A stretch of DNA of 5,237 bases from CAYWTX01 sp964461295 (lineage in GTDB: Bacteria > Planctomycetota > Phycisphaerae > SM23-33): assembly GCA_964461295.1 (NCBI GenBank), contig CAYWTX010000030.1, positions 1-5,237 on the forward strand. The letters run 5' to 3'. Under the pieces are notes generated by a model, which was given only the letters and a program-made list of their open reading frames with translations, ran no database searches and was not told the origin of the DNA. Below, one piece after another: positions 1 through 5,131 of this stretch. Positions within the stretch are counted from its first letter, which is position 1, and every line of letters begins with the position of its first letter. The position numbers and the translations under genes were made by a program.

Positions 1-648
1 CTACAGGAACGCGAGATCGTCCGCGTCGGGGGCACCGAGACCATCGGCTGCGACGCGCGCGTCATCGCGGCCACCAACCGCAACCTCGCCGACGAGATGA
101 AGGCGCACCGTTTCCGCGAGGACCTGTACTACCGCCTCAACGTGTTCCCCATCGAGATCCCGCCGCTGCGCCGGCGCCGCGACGACATCCCCCTGCTGGT
201 CGACCACTTCCTCCGCCGCGTCGCCGGCGACGTGAAGATGCCCGTGCCGGCCATCGCTCCCGAAGCCCTGGCCGCCATGGTCAACTACGACTACCCCGGC
301 AACATCCGCGAGCTGCAGAATATCCTCGAACGGGCCTGCCTGCTCTGCTGCCGCATGGAAGGCGCCGAAGCCCAGGGAGCTGAGTCCCCAGCCCTTCGCG
401 ACACCATCCGCCTCTGCCACCTGCCCCGCGAACTCGCCGGGCCGCGGGACCAACTGCCTCCTGCCGCCGCCGACGACCCGCCGCCCACGTCCGCCCTGGC
501 CGCCTCCGAACGCGCGATGGTCCTCCAGGCTCTGCGCGACGCCGACTGGAACCAGACCCGCGCCGCGAAGGCCCTCGGCATCAGCCGCGACAACATCCGC
601 TACCGCATCAGAAAGTACGAAATCGAGGAGCCCCCAGCCGCGAAATGA
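1..648 (+). CDS. sigma-54-dependent transcriptional activator (NtrC family), C-terminal part
   Basis: The open frame enters from the left edge, so the N-terminus, any receiver domain, Walker A and the GAFTGA loop lie outside the window. The visible 215 residues begin just after the usual Walker B region (LQEREIVRVGG). They continue with sensor I (VIAATNRNL, residues 21-29), the arginine-finger segment FREDLYYRLNVFPI (38-51), PLRRRRDDIPLL (55-66) and the sensor II segment YPGNIREL (98-105). A Pro/Ala-rich linker follows, then a Fis-type helix-turn-helix (about 183-206, with AAKALGIS and IRYRIRKY). Proteins of this family remodel sigma-54 holoenzyme by ATP hydrolysis while bound to upstream enhancer sites. 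The stop is TGA at 646-648. The ATG at 97 is internal to the AAA+ domain and is not the start. The target genes cannot be inferred, because no clear -24/-12 promoter was found in the window. A cysteine group (C113, C116, C117, C139) after sensor II is unusual. Confidence 0.95.
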   Translation, partial: LQEREIVRVGGTETIGCDARVIAATNRNLADEMKAHRFREDLYYRLNVFPIEIPPLRRRRDDIPLLVDHFLRRVAGDVKMPVPAIAPEALAAMVNYDYPGNIRELQNILERACLLCCRMEGAEAQGAESPALRDTIRLCHLPRELAGPRDQLPPAAADDPPPTSALAASERAMVLQALRDADWNQTRAAKALGISRDNIRYRIRKYEIEEPPAAK

Positions 649-749
649 CCTCTCGCCGATCAACGCCGGCTCCGAATCACAAGGGCGCAATCATCGTGTG
701 CGCGATAATGTTGCAGCCGGTGCTGCTGCCTGCTCCCCGCTGCCGTGGG

Positions 750-768
750 GCGCGGGCAAAACCCGCGC
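750..768. terminator. GC hairpin between convergent genes, possible two-way terminator
   Basis: A perfect 7-bp stem GCGCGGG / CCCGCGC (750-756 and 762-768) encloses the loop CAAAA. It lies 10 nt beyond the stop of the - strand gene ending at 779 and about 100 nt beyond the + strand stop at 648. Neither strand has a T-run after the stem, so it is not a classic intrinsic terminator. Position and symmetry are the only support. The rest of the 649-778 gap also holds an imperfect inverted repeat (687-714, outer arms GCAA/TTGC) and no convincing gene. Confidence 0.4.
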
Positions 769-778
769 TGTGACTCGA

Positions 779-1942
779 TCAGTGGTCGTATCCCTTCTCC
801 GCCGGCTGGGTCGCCGGCTGCGTCGTCACGCCGTACTTCTCCATCAGCGCCTTCACAAGCTTCTCGCGATCGGCCTCGATCGCCTTCCGCAATTCCGGCG
901 GCACGTTCTCCGGCCGAATCATCAACTCCATGCTCGATCCGTCGGGCAACTGGATCGTCCGCCTCAGCACGAACGGGGCCCTCGCCTGTGCCGCACCGCC
1001 CGTGTCGCCCTCGGCGATCCGCTGCGACGGCTCGACGTTCACGCCGTCGGCCTTGGGCGTGAACTTCAGGCCGGTGGCGCCGCTGATGACCTCCAGGGCC
1101 TGCGCGACGGTCGCCTCCGTCATCGCCAGGTTGAAGTTCTCCTGCACCTGCACCGGCAGCAGCTTGATCACCCCAGGATCCATCGTCACCGGCACGTGGG
1201 CCCGCCGCGCCAGGTCCAGCAGCACGTCCACCAGCTTGGCGTTCTCGTAGCGGACGCTCACCTGCTTCTGGAGCTGCCGCGAGACCTGCGCCGCCTTCTC
1301 CGTCACCACGATGTCGCTGCCCGACAGGTGCCACGTCCACCCCTGGCCGTGGCAGAGCATGTCCAGCCAGTTGGCCGCCGTCGCCGGCAGAACCTTGTCC
1401 GCCCGCTGGGCGGCCGCGTCCTTGTCCGCCTTCACCTGCAAGAGCAGGTTCAGGTCCTTGTCCTCGGTGATCTTGCGGAGCTGGTCGAGCACCGTGCCGG
1501 CCTTGTCCGTCGTGTCCAGTTTGACCGAGTGCGTCTTGCCCAGAATCCGCAACTCGTCGTAGTTCGCCCGGCGGTTCATGCGGATCAGGGCCGGCGTGGG
1601 CTCGATCCGCACCGCGTCCTTGTCGATCGTCCAGTCCATCGCCTGCTGCGACAGCATGGGCGACAGCGCCTTGCGGAGCGTCACGTTCTTGAGCTTCACG
1701 GCCAGGCGCGTCTGGTCGCCGTAGGGCAGGCACTCGTAGACCTCCGGCGAGATGACGAACTTCACGCCCGTGGCCTCGCGCAGCTTCTCGAAGACGGCGT
1801 TGATGGGAGCGTCGGCCACCTCCAACTCGACGGGCTTGTCCAACGCCACCTGCACCCCGACCGTCGCCTGCGCCGAACACGGAAGAGCAAGCACCCCCGC
1901 CAACGCCGCCGCCACGAACGCTATCGCCATTCGATGTGTCAT
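779..1942 (-). CDS. exported protein with three STN/secretin-N-like repeats
   Basis: 387 residues. The ATG at 1942 is chosen because AAAGGA lies 7 nt upstream and because the next residues form a clean signal peptide (MTHR, then a hydrophobic stretch 5-20, then PCSAQA, with likely cleavage near residue 26). An in-frame start at 1975 would add 11 residues before the signal. The mature part shows three copies of one pattern: strand, helix with VLxxL, strand, second helix, Gly/Trp turn, strand. They lie at about 39-115 (VELEVADAPINAVFEKL ... AVRIEP), 138-215 (TVLDQLRKIT ... DIVVT) and 227-305 (VSVRYENAKLVDVLLDL ... GVNVEP). Copies 1 and 3 align almost end to end. This matches the STN short domain found at the N-termini of secretins and of FecA/FpvA-type receptors, but no secretin core, plug or barrel follows. 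The tail (306-387) has a charged helix (EADREKLVKALMEKYG) and ends TTQPATQPAEKGYDH. It is the last gene after the ECF sigma and anti-sigma genes, so a periplasmic sensing or docking role is plausible. STN membership is by pattern, and the function is inferred. Confidence 0.85.
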   Translation of the reverse strand: MTHRMAIAFVAAALAGVLALPCSAQATVGVQVALDKPVELEVADAPINAVFEKLREATGVKFVISPEVYECLPYGDQTRLAVKLKNVTLRKALSPMLSQQAMDWTIDKDAVRIEPTPALIRMNRRANYDELRILGKTHSVKLDTTDKAGTVLDQLRKITEDKDLNLLLQVKADKDAAAQRADKVLPATAANWLDMLCHGQGWTWHLSGSDIVVTEKAAQVSRQLQKQVSVRYENAKLVDVLLDLARRAHVPVTMDPGVIKLLPVQVQENFNLAMTEATVAQALEVISGATGLKFTPKADGVNVEPSQRIAEGDTGGAAQARAPFVLRRTIQLPDGSSMELMIRPENVPPELRKAIEADREKLVKALMEKYGVTTQPATQPAEKGYDH

Positions 1943-1946
1943 TCCA

Positions 1947-1972
1947 CGGTCCTTTCCGGTCCACTCCGGTCC
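1947..1972 (-). repeat. three 10-bp-phased CGGTCC/GGACCG boxes over the ribosome-binding site
   Basis: The hexamer CGGTCC (+ strand) occurs at 1947-1952, 1957-1962 and 1967-1972, spaced exactly 10 bp. On the - strand this reads as three decamers, each beginning GGACCG, directly before the start of the exported-protein gene. The box nearest the start overlaps its Shine-Dalgarno AAAGGA. This could be a phased protein-binding site, an RNA element controlling translation, or a short tandem duplication. Confidence 0.6.
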
Positions 1973-1974
1973 CA

Positions 1975-2003
1975 AGGATACCCCATCCCTCGCGTCTAGT
2001 CAC
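1975..2003 (-). promoter_or_regulatory. weak candidate promoter for the exported-protein gene
   Basis: On the - strand GTGACT (1998-2003) and TATCCT (1975-1980) are separated by 17 bp, and each matches 4 of 6 bases of the -35 and -10 consensus. They lie about 33-60 nt upstream of the ATG at 1942, inside the 142-nt gap after the anti-sigma stop. Such matches are common by chance. The gap also contains a short inverted repeat at 2032-2052 (GGCACGG / CCGTGTC). Confidence 0.2.
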
Positions 2004-2084
2004 CACCAACCAGGACCCACGACTCACGAAGGGCACGGACCCGGGCCGTGTCGCCCCGGTCGGCCGCTGCAAGGCGCCGCGCAC

Positions 2085-2675
2085 CTAGTACATCGCGTAT
2101 GCGTCTTCCCCCCTGCCCGCCGCGTCCGCCGCCGCCGCGGCCCTGTCCTGCCCCACCGACGCCGCCACCGCGCTGCCGCCCGGCAATTCGCTCGCCTCCT
2201 CCGGAATCGGCTGCGTCCCCAACGCCGGACGAATGTCCACCACTACCACGGCCTGATCGAGCGACGCCGCCGCCACCGGCATCAGGTCCATGCTCACCGT
2301 CGCCTGCGCCGCCTCCGGCTCCCCGAACTGCCTCATCGCCACTGATGCCACGATCACCAGCACCGCCGCGGCCGCCAGAGACCCCCACACCACCGGCCGG
2401 AACACCAGCCGCCGCCGGGCCGGCGCCAGCAACGCCCTGCGCTCGACCGACGAAACTATCTCCGCCCGCTGGCGATCCAGGTCCGCGCCGGCAGGAACGT
2501 CCTCCGCCATGGCCGCAAGCTGGCCGTCCAGACTGGCCAGCAGCCGCAGTTCCTCGCGCAGGCCCGCGTCCTGCTCCACCCGCTCCTCCAACTTCCGCTG
2601 CTCGCGCCGCGACAGCTCACCGTCCAGGTAGCGGCACAGCAACAAGTCCAGGTTCTCATTCTCGACCGGGTTCAT
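2085..2675 (-). CDS. membrane anti-sigma factor-like protein lacking zinc ligands
   Basis: 196 residues. The ATG at 2675 is preceded by a strong ribosome-binding site. Residues about 8-55 (LLLCRYLDGELSRREQRKL, then a second helix ending EELRLLASLDGQL) have the look of the cytoplasmic anti-sigma domain that clamps ECF sigma factors: YLDGELS followed by charged helices. The usual H-x3-C-x2-C zinc motif is absent; the only cysteine is C14. An Arg-rich stretch (79-93) precedes one transmembrane helix (about 95-114, VVWGSLAAAAVLVIVASVAM), which would place residues 115-196 in the periplasm. That outer part is Ala/Val-rich, contains AVVVVDIRP (142-150) and ends AYAMY, with no domain I recognise. 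It lies 156 nt after the ECF sigma gene on the same strand, which supports pairing. It probably holds the sigma factor at the membrane until a periplasmic signal releases it. The general class is fairly sure; the signal and release mechanism are unknown. Confidence 0.85.
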   Translation of the reverse strand: MNPVENENLDLLLCRYLDGELSRREQRKLEERVEQDAGLREELRLLASLDGQLAAMAEDVPAGADLDRQRAEIVSSVERRALLAPARRRLVFRPVVWGSLAAAAVLVIVASVAMRQFGEPEAAQATVSMDLMPVAAASLDQAVVVVDIRPALGTQPIPEEASELPGGSAVAASVGQDRAAAAADAAGRGEDAYAMY

Positions 2676-2677
2676 AC

Positions 2678-2685
2678 ATCACCTC
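2678..2685 (-). promoter_or_regulatory. strong ribosome-binding site of the anti-sigma gene
   Basis: On the - strand GAGGTGAT sits 2 nt before the ATG at 2675. It matches eight bases complementary to the 16S rRNA 3' end and is the best site in the window. It fixes the start and suggests strong independent translation of the anti-sigma protein. Confidence 0.8.
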
Positions 2686-2717
2686 TCCGGCTGGCTCCAG
2701 TTCGGACCCAAAGGTTG

Positions 2718-2814
2718 TTTCCTCATCCCATCTCTGTCCCTCTGCGTCTCGTCCTTTCTTTCCCCAATCGCGGGGGCTGGTCGCCCCACGGGGGCCTCCG
2801 GCTTCGGCAACCGG
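2718..2814 (-). other. hairpin cluster and purine-rich tract between sigma and anti-sigma genes
   Basis: Going down the - strand after the sigma stop, a 6-bp stem CCGGTT/AGCCGG (2809-2814 with 2798-2803, one G-U pair) is followed by two mutually exclusive 5-bp stems sharing one GCCCC arm on the + strand (2783-2787). That arm can pair with GGGGC at 2791-2795 or at 2773-2777. A purine-rich stretch follows: on the + strand 42 of 48 bases in 2718-2765 are pyrimidines. No gene is convincing in this gap. It may be an attenuator or RNA-processing site that sets the sigma to anti-sigma ratio, or only a degenerate intergenic repeat. Confidence 0.4.
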
Positions 2815-2831
2815 TCCCTTCCTCGCCTTCC

Positions 2832-3392
2832 CTACAAGTACTCCCTGAACTGGTCCTTCAACTTCTTCCGGGCCGTGAACACGTGCCATTTCACCGCTTC
2901 CACGGTGCAGCCCAGCATCCCCGCGATCTCCTTCTGAGGCAACTTCTCGATGCTGAACAGCACCAGCGCCTGCTTCTGCATCTCAGGCAATCCCTCGATC
3001 GCCCGGTCCAGGCGCGCCCGAAGCTCCTCGGCCGACACTTCCGCCAGCGGCGAGGCCGCCGATTCGTCCGCCCGATTCACCGTATCGTGCGCCATTCCGC
3101 CCTCGGGGGATTCCAACGGTTCGGCCTTTCGCAGCGCCCGCGACCGGCGGGAATTCAGCGCCAGGTTGCTCACGATCCGCATCAGCCACGCGCCGAATCT
3201 CTCCGGATCCGTCAGCGTCCCGATCTTGTCGTATGCCTTCAGCAGCGCGTCCTGCACCACGTCCATCGCGTCGTCGCGGTTGCTCAGCAGCCGGTACGCC
3301 ACGGCGACCGCCCTCCGCTGGTGACGTTCCACCAGCCTGTCAAACGCAACAAGCTCGCCGCGCCTTGTGGCTCGAACGAGTTCGCCATCCAT
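2832..3392 (-). CDS. ECF (extracytoplasmic function) RNA polymerase sigma factor
   Basis: 186 residues from the ATG at 3392. Region sigma2 spans about 17-85: AFDRLVERHQ, the core-binding helix DVVQDALLKAYD (44-55) and FGAWLMRIVSNLALNSRR (66-83). An acidic/Ser linker (about 90-124) leads to region sigma4 (125-182), with AIEGLPEMQKQALVLFSIE and the DNA-binding helix-turn-helix LPQKEIAGMLGCTVEAVKWH (151-170). There are no regions 1 or 3, and the length is normal for an ECF factor. The frame stays open upstream to about 3596 with GTG codons at 3425 and 3437, but that part does not look coding, and ECF proteins usually begin about 15 residues before AF..L. A modest AGGCGG lies 5 nt before the chosen ATG. 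It directs RNA polymerase to a specific regulon, probably under control of the membrane anti-sigma protein encoded next. The regulon and ECF subgroup cannot be told from the sequence. The exact start is less sure than the identity. Confidence 0.95.
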   Translation of the reverse strand: MDGELVRATRRGELVAFDRLVERHQRRAVAVAYRLLSNRDDAMDVVQDALLKAYDKIGTLTDPERFGAWLMRIVSNLALNSRRSRALRKAEPLESPEGGMAHDTVNRADESAASPLAEVSAEELRARLDRAIEGLPEMQKQALVLFSIEKLPQKEIAGMLGCTVEAVKWHVFTARKKLKDQFREYL

Positions 3393-3476
3393 CGCAGCCG
3401 CCTGGCTGTCAGCTTGTCCGCTCACAGATTCAGACACGCACCACCGCCGGGGGGTTAGGGATGCCACCTCACATAA

Positions 3477-3486
3477 TTTGCGCAAA
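3477..3486. promoter_or_regulatory. perfect palindrome TTTGCGCAAA upstream of the ECF gene
   Basis: A 10-bp perfect inverted repeat sits in a small AT-rich island (about 3471-3490), 85 bp upstream of the ECF start, within the 235-bp gap after tsaE. The island is unlike the surrounding GC-rich DNA and is a likely place for a promoter or operator. I found no convincing -35/-10 or ECF-type promoter pair. ACCGGTT also occurs twice nearby (3491-3497 and 3535-3541). The gap holds no convincing gene; a 26-codon frame at 3586-3506 was considered and set aside. Confidence 0.3.
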
Positions 3487-3627
3487 GTGTACCGGTTAGG
3501 CCCGCTCAATGCGAGAGCAGGCCCTGCGGCGGGAACCGGTTGCGCTCTGGCAGCCGCAACTCGGAGAGCTGCGACACCCGGACCATGCCCCTTCAACGCG
3601 AGTTCTCAAGAAAGAGAGCGCCTGCAC

Positions 3628-4125
3628 TCACGCCTTCCGTTGGCCCGCCCCTCCGACGGGAGGATCGGTCTCCGAAGGCGGCCCCTGCGGCACCCGCCGT
3701 ATGGCGATCTCCCGTCGCGTCCTCCCCGCAATCCCGATCGCCACCTCCCAGCGAGGCGTCGGCAGCGCCCCTGCCGCTCGGTCCGCCCACTCGATCAGCA
3801 CCACGGCCGCCTCCAGCATTTCATCCAGCCCCAGGTCAGCCAACTCGCCCGTCGCGTCGCCCATGCGGTACAGGTCCAGATGGTACAGCGGCGGCGTGGT
3901 CGGATACTCGTGAACCAGCACATAGGTCGGGCTGGCCACCAGGCGCTCGTCGGCCAGGCCCAGCCCCGTCGCGATGCCGCGCGCCAGGGCCGTCTTGCCC
4001 GCCCCCAGCGGGCCAGTCAGGGCGACGCAATCGCCCGGCGCGAGCCGCGCCGCCAACTCCCGCCCGATCCGCAACGTCTGGGCGACGCTGCGGCTCGTCA
4101 GTGCTTCGACCCCGTGCGTCGTCAC
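3628..4125 (-). CDS. tsaE: tRNA t6A37 threonylcarbamoyladenosine synthesis ATPase TsaE
   Basis: 165 residues from a GTG at 4125. TsaE is the P-loop ATPase that works with TsaB and TsaD to transfer threonylcarbamoyl to A37 of ANN-decoding tRNAs. The order of motifs is diagnostic: Walker A GPLGAGKT (38-45), SPTYVLVHEY (65-74), YHLDLYR (81-87), LGLDEML (98-104) and LIEWADR (110-116). The length fits the family (about 150-165). The frame is open further upstream to 4299, but that part overlaps thiL. The GTG is preferred because GGGAG lies 8-9 nt upstream and because it gives a normal N-terminus, with ALTSRSVAQTLRIGREL leading into the P-loop. The GTG overlaps the thiL TGA as GTGA, so translation is probably coupled. 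The last 20 or so residues (GPPSETDPPVGGAGQRKA) are Pro/Gly-rich and probably disordered. No tsaB or tsaD is in the window. No clear terminator follows. Confidence 0.95.
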   Translation of the reverse strand: MTTHGVEALTSRSVAQTLRIGRELAARLAPGDCVALTGPLGAGKTALARGIATGLGLADERLVASPTYVLVHEYPTTPPLYHLDLYRMGDATGELADLGLDEMLEAAVVLIEWADRAAGALPTPRWEVAIGIAGRTRREIAIRRVPQGPPSETDPPVGGAGQRKA

Positions 4126-5102
4126 GTGGTGTGCTCCCAACCGCGCGCCGTCAGGGGTCCGCGCCGTCCGCCGGGACGAACCAACGTGATCAGTCCGTTC
4201 CTCGCTCGCGGTTCTTCCCGACGGTTGCGCCTTTCGATCCCGGCGTGCTTCGCGGCGCTTCTCGACTGCGACAAAACCGTGCCGACCCGTGTAACGCACA
4301 CCCCCAGCGGCTGCTCCCTCACCAAACGCTCCGCGTCCTGCGGCGCCAGGGCGAACAGCAACTCGTAATCCTCGCCGTCGCTCAGCGCCGCCATCAGCGG
4401 GTCCTTCGACGTCCGCCTCGCATCAGCATGCACCGGCACGGCCGCCGCCTCGACCTCCGCCGCCACGCCGCTGGCGCGACACAGGTGCCCAAGGTCGGTG
4501 GCCATGCCGTCAGACAGGTCGATCATCGCGTGCAGCCCGTACCGCTCGGCAAGCAGCAGCGCCTCGGCGATCCGCGGCGTGAAACGCAGGTGCCGCTTCG
4601 TCCGCCACGCCCCGCCCAGCCGCCCCGTCACGCAGATCGCGTCGCCCGCCCGAGCGCCGCTTCGCAGCACCACCCCCGCCGGTCCCGGCCGCGCCGCGAT
4701 CGTCACCGACAGCGCCAGCGGCCCCGACCAACTGCCCACGTCGCCGCCGACCAGCGGGCAGCCGAACTCGTCGCCCACTGCCCGCAGACCGTTGTAGATC
4801 GCCTTCACCCCCGCGGAGGCGAAACCCTTCGGCAGCGCTACCGTCGCCACGGCCGCCACAGGCACGGCCGCCATCGCGGCCACGTCGCTCAGGTTGCGGG
4901 CCATCCCCTTCCGCCCCGCCGCTCGCGGCCCGTCACGGTCCAGCAGGAAGTGCGTGCCCTCCAACACCTGGTCGCACGTCAGCAGCAGCCGCTCGCCGCC
5001 CAACGCGACGACCGCGCAGTCGTCGCCTGGCCCCACCGGCACCGCGGTCGCGTCAAACCGGCTCCTGGCCCGCACCCACTCGATGAAGCCCAATTCCCGC
5101 AT
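4122..5102 (-). CDS. thiL: thiamine-monophosphate kinase ThiL
   Basis: 326 residues, close to the 325 of the E. coli enzyme. ThiL uses ATP to convert thiamine monophosphate to thiamine pyrophosphate, the last step of cofactor synthesis, in the cytoplasm. It belongs to the PurM/AIR synthetase-like fold. Visible motifs in order: GPGDDCAVV (24-32), the metal/substrate segment TCDQVLEGTHF (42-52), KGMARNLSDVAAMAA (65-79), the glycine-rich GGDVGSWSGPLALSVT (119-134), ICVTGRLGGA (156-165), MIDLSDGMATDLGHL (193-207) and SDGEDYELLFAL (241-252). The protein ends GWEHTT, near the family's usual GxxHF ending. The C-terminal 50 residues are Arg-rich and less conserved but stay in frame, so I see no frameshift. 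The ATG at 5102 has GAGG 7 nt upstream. The stop overlaps the tsaE start. No TPP riboswitch was recognised upstream; instead there is intron-like sequence. Confidence 0.97.
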   Translation of the reverse strand: MRELGFIEWVRARSRFDATAVPVGPGDDCAVVALGGERLLLTCDQVLEGTHFLLDRDGPRAAGRKGMARNLSDVAAMAAVPVAAVATVALPKGFASAGVKAIYNGLRAVGDEFGCPLVGGDVGSWSGPLALSVTIAARPGPAGVVLRSGARAGDAICVTGRLGGAWRTKRHLRFTPRIAEALLLAERYGLHAMIDLSDGMATDLGHLCRASGVAAEVEAAAVPVHADARRTSKDPLMAALSDGEDYELLFALAPQDAERLVREQPLGVCVTRVGTVLSQSRSAAKHAGIERRNRREEPRARNGLITLVRPGGRRGPLTARGWEHTT

Positions 5103-5109
5103 TGGTAAA

Positions 5110-5130
5110 CCTCAGGCGCGGTGGCGCGCC
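5110..5130 (-). promoter_or_regulatory. thiL ribosome-binding site with adjoining GC hairpin
   Basis: The Shine-Dalgarno GAGG (5110-5113, - strand) lies 7 nt before the thiL ATG. One base upstream of it is a perfect 6-bp stem, GGCGCG / CGCGCC (5115-5120 with 5125-5130) around a 4-nt loop. A stem so close to the ribosome-binding site could affect access. It could also be the 3' terminal stem of the adjoining intron-like element. Confidence 0.55.
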
Positions 5131-5131
5131 G

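Noticed and set aside
712..735. Possible sigma-54 -24/-12 promoter on the - strand near 715-732
   Set aside because: The GG and GC spacing fits but the TT before GC is missing, and it would drive antisense into the activator gene.
660..2084. 474-codon - strand frame and 433-codon + strand frame over the exported-protein gene
   Set aside because: Both are low-complexity Arg/Gly/Ala/His-rich shadows produced by high GC; the frame at 1942-779 has a signal peptide, a ribosome-binding site and a domain pattern.
2048..2848. 266-codon + strand frame rich in Pro/Ala/Ser
   Set aside because: Antisense to the anti-sigma gene, composition typical of GC-rich shadow frames, no domain.
3506..3586. 26-codon - strand frame (starts MVRVSQLSEL) between tsaE and the ECF gene
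   Set aside because: The AAGGGG upstream is only 1 nt from the ATG, no homology is recognised, and the length is within chance in GC-rich DNA.
3393..3596. N-terminal extension of the ECF sigma factor up to 3596
   Set aside because: The extra residues do not resemble an ECF N-terminus, the first codon would be TTG, and the ATG at 3392 gives the normal family start.
4126..4299. N-terminal extension of TsaE into thiL
   Set aside because: It would overlap thiL by 178 nt and is Arg-rich with no TsaE similarity; the GTG at 4125 has a ribosome-binding site.
3540..5108. 522-codon + strand frame opposite thiL and tsaE
   Set aside because: Pro/Arg/His-rich antisense shadow of two confidently identified genes.
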